Shown piece by piece: positions 6,944-16,557 of a stretch of DNA of 64,000 nucleotides. The position numbers were made by a program, and so were the translations under genes. The stretch is from Kocuria sp. cx-455. GTDB taxonomy: Bacteria > Actinomycetota > Actinomycetes > Actinomycetales > Micrococcaceae. The notes under the pieces were generated by a model. That model was not told where the DNA came from, searched no databases, and saw nothing but the letters and a program-made list of their open reading frames with translations. The DNA lies in NCBI RefSeq assembly GCF_014698015.1, contig NZ_JACXBS010000002.1, positions 496,001-560,000 of the forward strand, in the 5' to 3' direction. Every line of letters begins with the position of its first letter. Position 1 is the first letter of the stretch.

Positions 6944-9889
6944 ATGCGCGATGTGCTCATCCTTCCCAGAAAGGAACACCAGCCTCGCATGGTCTCTTCG
7001 CCCAGCCTCCCCGACCCCGCCGAGTGGTTCCCGTTGACCGGTGCGCAAGAAGGGATCTGGAACGCCCAACGGCTGAATCCGTCGTCCCCCTACTACGTGG
7101 TGGGCGAGGTCGTGGAGATCGGCCCGGGTGACGTGGACGTCGACCGGCTGGCCCGCGCCGTCGGCGAGGCCGTGGCCGAGACCGAGACCCTGCGGCTGCG
7201 AGTTCGCGAGCACGAGGGCCGGGCGCAACAATGCGTCGTGAGTCCCACCGGGTACCGACCCCGCGCGGTCGACCTGCGTGCGGCCCCGGACCCGTTCGCA
7301 CTCGCCGCCGCCGTAGTGGACGAGCAGCGCGCGGACATGGCTCGGCACTGCGCCCCCATGGTGGAGCGCGAACTCTTCCGCTACGTGATCCTGCGCGTGA
7401 CCGACCAGCACGTGTGGCTCGTGCAGCTCGATCACCACCTGGTGATCGACGGGTACTCGGCTGCGCGCCTGAGCCGCCGGATCGCTGCGCTCTACCGCGC
7501 GGGGCTGACGGGCGAGCCCGCACCGGCGACGGGCTATCGCCCCCTTCGCGAGCTCGTCGAAGAAGACCTGAAGTACCGGGGCAGCCAGCAGCGCAAGGCG
7601 GACGAACGCTACTGGGTCGATGCCATGACCCCGCTGCCGCCGGTGGGTGGCCGCGAGGGCGGCGCCAAGCGCTCCGGCGGGCGCACCGTGCACGTGCGGC
7701 AGACGCTCACCCCGCAGGACGGCGACCGTCTCAAGGAAGTGGGCTCCGCGGCAGGGTGCACCTGGGTCGACGTGCTGCTCGGCGCATACGCCGGCTACGT
7801 CCACCGGCTCACGGGCCAGCAGGACGTGGTCGTGGCGCTGCCCATGATGGTGCGCACGACACCGGCCACCCTGAAGACCCCCGCGATGGCCGTGAACGTG
7901 CTGCCCCTGCGGGTGGCCGTCTCCGGGGCGGACACCGCCGCGAGCCTCGCGAGAAAAGTCTCCGACGCCATGGTGGGCATGCGCGAGCACCAGCGCTTCC
8001 GCGGTGAGGACCTCCCCGGCGCTCTGGGCGTCCCCGGTGCCGGCGGGCTGCTGCACGGCGTGGGAGCCAATGTGAAGGTCTTCAACCCCGCACTCGACTT
8101 CCGCGGCGTCCCGGGGCTGCTGCGCAACGTGGCCGGCGGCCCGCCCGAGGACATGGGTCTGACCGTGACCCCTGTGTCCACCGACAACGGCACCGAGATC
8201 CACCTGGGTTTCGACACCGATCCGACCCGCGTCTCCCGGGATCGGGCGACCGCCCGCGTGCGTGGTTTCGTCACGTTGCTGCGCCGTCTCGTGGCCCCCG
8301 GCGCGCCACGGCTGGGGGCGATCTCCGCACTCGACGACGCCGAGGAGGCGGCCATCGCGCGGCGCCGCTCGGCGGCAGGTGCGGAGAACGGTCACTTCAC
8401 GCCCGTGGACCTCACCGAGGCCATCGAACGGATCGCGCTGACGAGCCCGGACGAGCCCGTCCTGGTGGACGCGCGCACCTCCCTCACCGGTACCGAATTG
8501 GTGCGCCGAGTCCGCGTCCTGGCGCGACTGCTCGCGGAGGCGGGCGTGACGGTCGAGGAGGTGGTGGTTCTCGACCTGCCCCGCAGCCACGAGATGGTCG
8601 TGGGCATGCTGGCCACGTTGCTCGCGGGCGGCGCGTTCCAAGCGTTGGACCGCGCGCACCCGGCCGAGCGGCGTCGTGCGACCACCGACGACGGTGGCGC
8701 GGACGTCGTCGTCACGGATGCCGACGGCGATCCCTCCCTGCGCCCCGGGGCCCAGCGCATCCTGTGGGAGCGGATCGACTGGGAGGCGCCCGCGGCCGAT
8801 ATCGCGGTCACCGTGGGGCCCGAGAACCTGGCCTACCTGCTGCACACGTCCGGTACCACCGGCCGCCCCAAGGGCGTGGAAGTCACGCGCGCCGCACTCG
8901 GTCACCTGATCGCCCACCATCGCGCGCTGCTCTTCCCCCCGTCCCAGCGCCACAGCGGCGCGAGCCACCTGCACGTGGCGCACACGGCGTCCTTCACGTT
9001 CGACGCCGCACTGGACCAGTTGTCGTGGCTCTTCGGCGGGCACACGGTGCACGTCTACGACGCCGCGCTCACCGGGGACGCCCTCGCGTTCCTGGGCGCC
9101 CTGAGCGAGGACGGGATCGACGTCCTCGACTCCACGCCCTCACTGGCGGGGGTGCTCGTGGAGTTCGGTCTGCTGCAGCTGCCCGCTCCCGCGACCTTGA
9201 TCCTGGGAGGCGAGACCCTGCCGGCCTCCCTGTGGCACGACGTCGTGGCGTCCGGGAAACTCGCCTGGAACCTCTACGGGCCCACCGAGTCCACGGTCGA
9301 CGCCGCGGCGGCCCGGGTGCTTGGGCGGACCCCCACGATCGGCCGCCCCCTGGCCGGGTTGAGCGCGCACCTGTTGAACTCCGACCTGCAGCCCGTCCCG
9401 GACGGTGAGACGGGAGAGCTCTACCTGGGTGGCCCCCAGCTCGCGCGAGGCTACCGGGCGCGACCGATCGAGACCGCCCCACTTCGTGGCGGATCCGTTC
9501 ACCCCCGGCGGGCGCCTCTACCGCACGGGTGTCCTGGCCCGCTGGGAACCCGGCGTGGGCTACCTGCTGCTGGGCCGCGCGGACGACCAGGTGGAGATCC
9601 GCGGTCAGCGTGTGGAGCCGGCCGAGGTCGAGGCCCTGCTCCACGAGGTCCCGGGCGTGGCCGGCGCCGTGGTGGGGGTCATGGGCCAGGACCAGGACGT
9701 GAGTCTCGTGGCCCACGTGGTGCCCGCGCGCGGCGCCACGATCGATGCCGCCGGCGTGCGAAACGACCTGGCCCGCCGGGCGCCGTCGCACCTCGTGCCC
9801 GCGCACGTCGTGGTGCTCGACGCGTTCCCCGTGACCGTGGGCGGCAAGGTTGATCGGGCGGCCCTGCCCGCGCCGCCGGCCCCGGTGAG
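6944..9889 (+). pseudogene. Siderophore NRPS, condensation-adenylation fragment, frameshifted and 3'-truncated
   Basis: Non-ribosomal peptide synthetase of the EntF/DhbF kind. A condensation domain (visible residues about 20-440) has the active-site HHLVIDG near 164. An adenylation domain follows with LLHTSGTTGRPKG near 632 and NLYGPTES near 776. Near 9478, in gagaccgccccac, the frame shifts; the A-domain resumes one base later as HFVADPFTPGGRLYRTG and runs through GRADDQVEIRGQRVEP and GGKVDRAALP. The A7 motif reads YRTGVL rather than YRTGDL, so the ribose-contacting Asp is missing. After about 9889 no carrier or thioesterase domain follows; the sequence jumps into an ABC ATPase. The start could be 6944 or the ATG at 6989, which follows AAAGGA. 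Reading the specificity positions by eye gives D-A-D-D-I-G-L-V-D, closer to basic-amino-acid codes than to the serine code of EntF. Confidence 0.85.
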
Positions 9890-10160
9890 GCCGGCCGCCA
9901 CCTCTCCGGCGGGCAGCGCCAGCGCATGGTCCTCGCCCGGGCGCTCGCCGCCCGCTCCTCGCTGCTCGTGCTCGACGAGCCCACCTCCGCCTTGGACACC
10001 GTGACCGAGGTGAGCGTGGCCCGGGCCGTGGCCGCCCACCGCCGCGGCGCCGCCACCGTGGTACTCAGCGCCTCCGAGGTGTGGCGCGCCGCGGCCGACC
10101 GCGTGCTCACGGTGACCGAGCAGGACGTGGCACCCGAACACACGCAGAAGGAGCGACGTC
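9890..10160 (+). pseudogene. ABC exporter remnant: C-terminal ATPase fragment joined to the NRPS by deletion
   Basis: In a frame different from the A-domain, the sequence begins abruptly at the ABC signature, LSGGQRQRMVLARALAA. It continues through Walker B LLVLDEPTSALD to ADRVLTV. The whole membrane domain and Walker A of what should be a protein of about 550-600 residues are absent. The break lies within a few bases of 9890, directly after the last A-domain motif. A single deletion that removed the NRPS 3' end and the 5' part of this gene explains it best. The C-terminal boundary is unclear because the frame runs on without a stop into the next gene. Confidence 0.75.
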
Positions 10161-11816
10161 ATGAGCACCACCCAGCAGGAGCACACGCGGGATCCCGCGC
10201 TCACCCCGGTTCCCACCACGCTGCCGCGCGCCGGCGGCCGCGAGGTCCTCGGGGCGGTGGGGCGCCGGCTGCGCCCGCAACTGCCCCGGACACTCGGTTC
10301 CTTGGTGGTGCTGCTGGCCTCGGCGGGTTGCGGACTCGTGATGCCCCTGGTGCTGGGAATCGTCGTGGACGCCGTGACCGGCAACGTCACACACCACCCC
10401 CTGATCGGGGACGGCGACCCGTGGCGCGTGCTCGCCGTGTTGCTGATCGCGCTCGCGGTGGGCTCCGCACTCAACGGGCTCGGCACGGCGTGGTCGTCAC
10501 GGTGCCCGTCTACGCGGTGGCCGTGCGCCGCTACCTGCGACAGGCCCCGCCCCTGTACCGCGCCGAACGTGCCCAGCGCGCCGTCCGCGCCGGCATGGTG
10601 CTCGACGCCGTCCGTGGCGGGTCCGTGATCCGCGGGTTCCGCGCCGGCGGGTTCATGCGGCGTCGGCTCGTGGTGCCCTCGTGGGTCGTCTCGCGCCTGG
10701 TGGTGCTCACGCAGATCGCGACCACTCGCCTGTTCGGCGGCGTGAACCTCGCAGAGTTCCTGGGTCTGAGCGCGCTGCTGGGGACCGCGTTCGTGCTGCT
10801 CGGCACCGGCGCGGTCACACTGGGTGCCGCGACCACGGCCGTCCTGTTCTTCCTGCGTCTCTACAACCCCATCGGCACCGCCCTGATGATGCTCGACCAG
10901 TTGCAGTCCGCGTACACGTCCCTGGGGCGCATCGTGGGCCTCGTGCGGATCGGCTCGGACCATTCCGGTGCGCGTTCCGCGGTGCCCACGACCTCCGACG
11001 CCGCCGCCGCCCGGACCGGTTCCGCCGGTTCCGCGGCCGCCGGGTCCCGCGCCGCTGCCCCGGTGGTCGTGCGTGACCTGGACGTGCATTACGGTGAGCG
11101 GCGCGCGGTGGCGGACGTGAGCTTCGACGTGGCGCCCGGGGCCTCCGTGGCCCTCGTGGGAGCCTCCGGCGCGGGCAAGTCCACGGTGGCCGCCGTCGTG
11201 GCCGGCGTGCGCACCCCGTCGCGCGGTGCGGTGCGGATCGCGGGGCAGGACCCCCACGCCCTGCCGCCCGCGGAGCGGGCTCTCGTGGTCGCGCTCGTGT
11301 CCCAGGAGAGCCACGTCTTCTCGGGGACCCTGCGCGAGAACCTGACCCTGGCCGCACCGAATTCGGGGGACCGCGCCGTGTGGGATGCCCTGCGCGCCGT
11401 CGGCCTCGCCGAGTGGGTCGAGGAGCTGCACGAAGGGCTGGACACCCCCCGTGTTCGACGGCAGCCCCGTCCTCGGGGACATGCGGTGTCAGCAACTCGC
11501 CCTCGCGCGCGTCGCGCTGCTGGGCCCGAGCGTCGTCGTCCTGGACGAACCGGTCTCGCGTGCCGCACGCGGCGAGGCGGAGATCCTGGCGCGGGCGGTG
11601 GCCGAGGTCAGTCGCGAGCGCACGGCGATCACGGTGATCCACCACCTCGATCAGGCGGCGCTGTGCGACCGGATCCTCGTGATGGCTGACGGGGCCGTGA
11701 TCGAGGAGGGCACCCACGAAGGGCTGCTGGCCCGCGGCGGGCGCTACGTGCAGCTGTGGGAGGCCTCCCACGCGCACGAGGACGGCGCCAACGAGGGCGG
11801 CACTGCACAGCGCTGA
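10161..11816 (+). pseudogene. ABC exporter (membrane plus ATPase), internally deleted and frameshifted
   Basis: Second half-exporter, presumably the partner of the preceding remnant for siderophore export. ATG 10161 follows AAGGAG. Membrane segments 1-2 (ending NGLGTAW, about 10491) are in one frame. The sequence then jumps to VPVYAVAVRRYLR, a typical fourth membrane segment, in another frame, so about 100 residues are missing. The ATPase has an intact Walker A GASGAGKST and Q-loop VSQESHVFSG. At a run of six C's near 11445 the frame shifts again. It then reads FDGSPVLGDMRCQQLAL: the LSGGQ signature is gone, although Walker B VVVLDEP and an H-loop remain. The stop is TGA at 11814-11816. The gene cannot encode a working transporter as read. 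Confidence 0.85.
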
Positions 11817-11847
11817 CCCGCGTGGCTCCGCCCTCGGCACGGATCGT

Positions 11848-12669
11848 TCAGCGCGTGAAGTTGGCGTGCCGCCGCCCGATGGGCACGATCAGGGGCCGGT
11901 CGCTCACGGGGTCCTCGATCACCCGCGCGCGCAACCCGAAGAGCTCCTCCAGCAAGGACTCCGTGATCACCTCGGAGGGATGACCGGAGGCCGCGACCCG
12001 GCCCTCGCTCATCACCACCAGGTGGTCGCTGTAGCGCGTGGCCAGGACCAGGTCGTGCAGCACCATGACCACCGTGCGCCCGTTCTTACCGCGCAGGTCG
12101 TCGATCAGGTCCAGCAGGTCCAGGGAATGGGCGAGGTCCAGGTAGGTCGTGGGTTCGTCGAGCAACACGATATCCGTGTCCTGCGCCAGCGTCATGGCCA
12201 GCCAGACCCGCTGCCGCTGGCCGCCCGACAGCGATTCGAGGGGCCGGTCGGCCAGATCCGCTACAGCGGTGAGCTCAAGGGCGTGCCGCACATGATCGTC
12301 GTCGGCCACGGACCACGGCCGCAGCCAGGTGTGGTACGGGTGGCGGCCCAGGGCCACGAGTTCCGAGACGGTCATGCCCCCCGGGGCGATGGGTGTCTGG
12401 GGGAGCAGGCCCAGGGACCGGGCGGCCTGCTTGGGCGACAGCGAGTAGAGATCGGTACCGTCGAGTGCGACCCGCCCGGAACTCGGCGGCAGGAGGCGAC
12501 CGAGGGCGTGCAGCAGTGTGGACTTGCCGCAACCGTTGGGTCCGATGATCGTGGTCACGGCGTGATCCGGGATCTCGAGGGACAGCCGTTCCAGCACGGT
12601 CTTCTGGCCGTAGCCCACGTTCACGGTCTCGGCGCGCAAGCGGTGGGCGGGTGCGGTTGATGCGCTCAC
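11848..12669 (-). CDS. Ferric-siderophore ABC importer, ATP-binding protein
   Basis: 273-residue cytoplasmic ATPase of the FecE/FepC family that powers import of ferric siderophores. Walker A GPNGCGKST is at 43-51, signature LSGGQRQRVWLA at 147-158, Walker B DIVLLDEPT about 166-174, and the H-loop is in VMVLHDL. The GTG start at 12669 overlaps the stop of the upstream permease by four bases (GTGA), as expected for a coupled operon; a longer open frame upstream is not needed. The gene is intact, yet both permeases of its operon are interrupted, so it probably has no working local partner. It could serve the other permeases at 33-35 kb. Control would be by the iron box at 14790. Confidence 0.9.
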   Translation of the reverse strand: MSASTAPAHRLRAETVNVGYGQKTVLERLSLEIPDHAVTTIIGPNGCGKSTLLHALGRLLPPSSGRVALDGTDLYSLSPKQAARSLGLLPQTPIAPGGMTVSELVALGRHPYHTWLRPWSVADDDHVRHALELTAVADLADRPLESLSGGQRQRVWLAMTLAQDTDIVLLDEPTTYLDLAHSLDLLDLIDDLRGKNGRTVVMVLHDLVLATRYSDHLVVMSEGRVAASGHPSEVITESLLEELFGLRARVIEDPVSDRPLIVPIGRRHANFTR

Positions 12670-13751
12670 AGGGTGGTCCTCCGGCGTCGGGTCACGAGTA
12701 CGTACAACAGGAACGGGCCGCCGATGGCCGCGGTCACCACGCCCACGGGCAGCTCCCACGGCAGCAGGACGCGGGCCACGAGGTCAGCGACGAGCACGAG
12801 CACCCCGCCGCACACCGCACTGCCCACGAGCGGCGGGTGCGCGGTGGCCTGCAAGCGCACCGCGAGCTGGGGCGCCACGAAGGCGACGAACGCCACCGGA
12901 CCCGCTGCGGCCACGGCCACCGCCGTGAGCACCACGGCCGCGACGAGCAACAGCAACCGGCGGCGGGAGACGTCCACGCCGAGCGAGGAGGCAGAACTCT
13001 CGCCCAGTTGCAGCGGGCTCAGATCCCGCGCGGTGGGCAGCACCAAGAGGCAGACCACGAGCAGCACGACCATCACGGGCACGAACTGGGCCATACCCCG
13101 GCCGTTGACGCTGCCCGTCAACCAGAGGGTGGCCATGGCGGCGGTGTCCGATGCCGCGTTGACCAGGATGAAGCTGACCACGGAGCCCAGCATGGAGTTC
13201 ACCCCGATGCCGATCAGCACCATGCGGTATGTCTGCCCGCCGGTCCCCCGGGCGAGGAGCAGGATGAGCGCGGCGGTCAGTGCGCCACCCATGATCGCGA
13301 CCGCGGGGATCAGCACGGGACTGTTGGTCCCCACCGATCCGTATCCAATGGCGATCACGGCGGCCGCGGCGGCACCCATCGTGATGCCGAGCACGTCCGG
13401 GCTCGCGAGCGCGTTGCGGGCCGTGCTCTAGGTGATGGCACCGGCCATGCCCAGAGCGAGGCCCACGGCCAGCGCCACGAGGGAGCGGGCCAGCCGCCAG
13501 TCGAAGACGACCGTGCGTTCCAGCCGCGTGCCGCCGCCGGTGAGGACGTCGACGACCGTGGAAATCGGGAGCGGGTAGTCTCCCATGCCCAGGCCCGCGA
13601 CGAACACGACGCACCCCAGCACAGCGGTGATCACCATGACCACCGCGGAGCGCACGTGCACGGGCAGGAGGCAACTACCCAGGCGCACGTAGGTCGCCGA
13701 GGTCACGGGGCGCGGCCGCTCGGTGGCGGTCCTGTGCTGGGCGGTGCTCAC
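12666..13751 (-). pseudogene. FecCD-type siderophore permease, interrupted by an in-frame TAG
   Basis: Multi-span inner-membrane permease of the FecCD/BtuC family, 361 codons in one frame apart from a single TAG at 13428-13430. Reading across it gives GMAGAIT*STARNALASPDV. Family members have a Gln at that place (GA..QS..RNPLASPD), so CAG to TAG is the simplest change. Both halves otherwise look well conserved, with LGITMGAAAAAVIAIGYG after the stop and PVAFVAFVAPQLA later. The GTG start overlaps the previous permease by four bases. If there is no readthrough the product ends after 107 residues. An internal ATG at 13394 exists but would give a protein lacking the first membrane segments. Confidence 0.85.
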
Positions 13752-14776
13752 AGTGTCACCGGGGAGCGTCTGCGGACCAGGAGGATGAAGACGGGGGCTC
13801 CCACGAGGGCGAGCATGATGCTGGCCTGCACCTCGGACGGGAGTGTCACCAGCCGACCCACGGTGTCCGCGGCGACCACGAGGATCGCTCCCAGCAGTGC
13901 CGAGGCGGGGATCACCCAGCGGTAGTCGGGGCCGCCCAGGATGCGCGCGACGTGGGGGACGATCAACCCCACGAAACCAATGGGGCCGGCCACCGCGGTG
14001 GCGGCCCCCGAGAGGATCACGATGGCCACGAACCCGACCCAGCGCACCAGGGTGGGACGTACGCCCAGGGAGCTCGCGGCGGCGTCGCCGAGGCCCAACA
14101 GCGTGAGCGACCGTCCGGAGAGCAGGGCCAGCATCGCACCCAAGAGCAGGTAGGGCAGCACGCCGTAGAGCACGCTCATCTCACGCCCCGCCACGGAACC
14201 GGCCTGCCAGAACCGCTGGACGTCCAGCGCCGCGCGGTCGGAGAGCACCAGCATCGTGGTCATGGCCGTGAGGAATGCCGTCAGCGCCGAGCCGGCCAGG
14301 ATGATGGTCAGCGGGTTGGTTGCGCCGCCGCTCAGCGCGCTGATGACAAACACGATCGCGGCCCCCAGCACGGCTCCCGCGAACGCGAACCACACCTGCA
14401 CGGCGGGGTCCGTGACGCCCAGGAAGAAGGCGGCGCCCACGATCATCAGCGCCGCACCGCTCGTGATGCCCAGCAGCCCGGGATCCGCCAGCGGATTGCA
14501 CGTGTGTCCCTGCGTCTACGCCCCGGCGAGGCCGAGCGCGGCTCCCACGGCCACGCCCATGGCCATGCGCGGCAGGCGTTGTTCACGCACGAGGACCGCG
14601 ATGTCCTCGGGGGCGGTCTCCGGGTGCACGAGCCCCTGCCACACGTCCGCCGGGGGCACCAGGCGGGATCCGAAGAACAAGCTCCCGGCCGCGCACGCGA
14701 GCACCAGTACCAGCAGGACGATCAGGACAACGGCGTGCAGAAGGGCGCGCGTTCGCGTGGTCCGTTGGTTCAGCAC
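13748..14776 (-). pseudogene. FecCD-type siderophore permease, first of pair, interrupted by an in-frame TAG
   Basis: First gene of the leftward importer operon. GTG start at 14776, 14 bases downstream of an iron box. The frame is open except for one TAG at 14516-14518, giving ALGLAGA*TQGHTCNPLADPG. Homologues have Leu or Met there (as in AGALLQGATRNPLGDPG of the copy at 33138). The normally conserved Arg of the TRNPLAD motif is Cys here. The rest of the permease (ITSGAALMIVGAAFF, TAVAGPIGFVGLIVPHVAR, VTLPSEVQASIMLALVGAP) appears intact. The stop lies at almost the same structural position as the TAG in the partner permease. Confidence 0.85.
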
Positions 14777-14789
14777 GCCCCATTTCTAT

Positions 14790-14808
14790 CATGGTCAGGC
14801 TAACCTAA
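14790..14808. promoter_or_regulatory. Iron box between the importer operon and the PPTase gene
   Basis: CATGGTCAGGCTAACCTAA matches the DtxR/IdeR consensus in its right half perfectly and at 15 of 19 positions overall. It sits 14 bases upstream of the leftward permease GTG and 68 bases upstream of the rightward PPTase start, so it may control both. Confidence 0.8.
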
Positions 14809-14875
14809 CTTGGTATGCCCGGGGACACGCCGGGACTCACGTGGCGCGACGGCGACCCGACTCACGGAGGTGCCC

Positions 14876-15622
14876 TTGGAACGACACGCCGATCCGGCGG
14901 GGGCACCGCGCGATGACGCACCTGACCACGGCGGGAGTTCCTCCGCCGCCCGCGCGTACGCTGCGCTCCTGCCACCCGCCGTCGTCGTAGTGGCGGCGTC
15001 ACACAACGTCACGGTGCGCTTGGACCCGGCCGAGGCGCGCGCCGTGGCCGCCGCCGTGCCCTCGCGGGTTGCCGAGTTCACGACCGGTCGCGCGTGCGCT
15101 CACGAGGCCCTGCGGCGCCTCGGGGTCCCGGACGGGAGTATCGGCCGGGGCAGCCGGGGGGAACCCCTGTGGCCGGCCGGTGTGGTGGGCAGCATCACCC
15201 ACTGCGACGGGTTGCGGGCGGCGGCCGTGGCGCGCCGCGGCGAGGTCACGGGCGTGGGCATCGACGCCGAACCCCACCTCCCGCTGCCCGCGGATGTCAT
15301 GGAGCTCACGCACACACGGCCCGAAAAACGCCGCGTGGGGCACTTGCGCGCGGCGGTCCCGGAGATCGCGTGGGACCGGGTGGTCTTCAGCCTCAAGGAG
15401 GCCACGTACAAGCTGTGGTACCCGCTGCGCCGGGAGTGGCTCGGCTTCGAGGAGGTGGACGCCGCGGTGCACACGGACGGGACGTTCACCGTGGAACTGC
15501 CGCGACCGCTGCCCACCCCGGACGGGGAGGTGCTCGTGGTGCGCGGTCGATGGGCCGTGACGGACGGGCTGCTGCTCACGGCCGCGGCACTGACCCCGGC
15601 AAGGTCGTCCCCTCAGCGGTAG
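14876..15622 (+). CDS. Sfp/EntD-type 4'-phosphopantetheinyl transferase
   Basis: Transfers the phosphopantetheine arm of coenzyme A to carrier domains of NRPS and aryl carrier proteins; 248 residues. EntD-class motifs are visible: FTTGRACAHEALRRLG, WPAGVVGSITHCDG, the metal-binding GVGIDAEP, and FSLKEATYKLWYPL with the catalytic Glu/Lys. The TTG at 14876 is chosen because GGAGG lies five bases before it; GTG 14870 is an alternative. It is divergent from the importer operon across an iron box. The gene is intact. Its obvious local client is the aryl carrier protein at 6657, since the NRPS is broken; it could also serve carrier proteins elsewhere. It converges on tesB with one base between stops. 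Confidence 0.88.
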   Translation: MERHADPAGAPRDDAPDHGGSSSAARAYAALLPPAVVVVAASHNVTVRLDPAEARAVAAAVPSRVAEFTTGRACAHEALRRLGVPDGSIGRGSRGEPLWPAGVVGSITHCDGLRAAAVARRGEVTGVGIDAEPHLPLPADVMELTHTRPEKRRVGHLRAAVPEIAWDRVVFSLKEATYKLWYPLRREWLGFEEVDAAVHTDGTFTVELPRPLPTPDGEVLVVRGRWAVTDGLLLTAAALTPARSSPQR

Positions 15623-15623
15623 T

Positions 15624-16514
15624 TCAGGGGAAATCCGGCAGGCGCATCATGCCCTCTTGGGCGGTGGTGGCGATCAACGTGCCGTCCCGCGTGAACATGC
15701 GACCCACGCCCAAACCGCGGGCCGAGGATGCGCTGGGGGAGGCCTGGACATACAGGATCCATTCGTCCGCGCGCGCGTCGCGGTGCCACCACATGGCGTG
15801 ATCCAGGGACGCCACGTTGAGGCCGGGTTCGACCCAGGATTTACCGTGGCGGCGCAGCACGGGTTCGAGCATCGTGTAGTCGGAGGCGTAGGCCAGGGCC
15901 GCGCGGTGGATGTGGGGGTCATCGGGCAGAGGCGCGAGCGCCTTGATCCACACGGCGTTGTACGCCTCGTGGGTGCCGCGCCACGGCAGGAACAGGGGCT
16001 CGGTCACGTAGCGCATGTCGAACGGACGCTCGAACGCGGTGGCCCGGGCCTCCGGGAGGTCGATACTGCCCAGCAGATCGCGCAGGGTGGGTAGCGACTC
16101 GGGGTCCGGGACGCCGGCCGGCATGTCGTCCTGGTGATCCAGGCCGCCCGCGGGAGCCTGAAACGACGCAATCATGGACAGGATGGTCTTGCCGTCCTGG
16201 TAGGCGTGGATCCGGCGGGCGGAGAAGGAACGCCCGTCGCGAACGCGCTCCACACCAAAGGTGATCGGGAAATTCACGTCCCCGGGGCGCAGGAAGTACG
16301 CGTGCAACGAGTGGATGGCCCGTTCCTCGGGAACCGTCCGCATAGCCGCCATCGCGGCCTGAGCAAGGACTTGCCCGCCGTACACCCGATTGCGCATGCT
16401 CGTGATCGTCTGACCGACGAAAATGTCCTCGAGGGTTCTGGCCCCTCCACCGTCTGCCAGGTCCAGCATGTGGAGCAGGGCTTTCACGGGTTCCTTCTGG
16501 GGATCAACACTCAT
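15624..16514 (-). CDS. tesB: Acyl-CoA thioesterase II
   Basis: Hydrolyses acyl-CoA to free fatty acid and CoA; double-hotdog TesB family, 296 residues from the ATG at 16514. The start is chosen because AGGATGGAG lies just upstream. Visible family features are VYGGQVLAQA in the first hotdog, LHAYFLRPGD, and SLDHAMWWHRDARADEWILY in the second, which carries the catalytic Asp/Thr/Gln region. The ending GTLIATTAQEGMMRLP is the classic TesB C-terminus. It is divergent from a single-hotdog thioesterase 43 bases away, so two thioesterase genes share one intergenic promoter region. Confidence 0.93.
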   Translation of the reverse strand: MSVDPQKEPVKALLHMLDLADGGGARTLEDIFVGQTITSMRNRVYGGQVLAQAAMAAMRTVPEERAIHSLHAYFLRPGDVNFPITFGVERVRDGRSFSARRIHAYQDGKTILSMIASFQAPAGGLDHQDDMPAGVPDPESLPTLRDLLGSIDLPEARATAFERPFDMRYVTEPLFLPWRGTHEAYNAVWIKALAPLPDDPHIHRAALAYASDYTMLEPVLRRHGKSWVEPGLNVASLDHAMWWHRDARADEWILYVQASPSASSARGLGVGRMFTRDGTLIATTAQEGMMRLPDFP

Positions 16515-16557
16515 GAGCTCCATCCTAGTGCTGGCCCGGATGTGATCTGATGGGGGC

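Noticed and set aside
6923-9052. Very long open frame on the minus strand opposite the NRPS (about 700 codons)
   Set aside because: A by-product of third-position GC bias; His/Gly/Arg-rich sequence without domain features, opposite a well-recognised C-A protein.
5722-15622. A complete NRPS cluster of novel type
   Set aside because: Key motifs show an ordinary catecholate-type system that has been truncated and frameshifted, not a new architecture.
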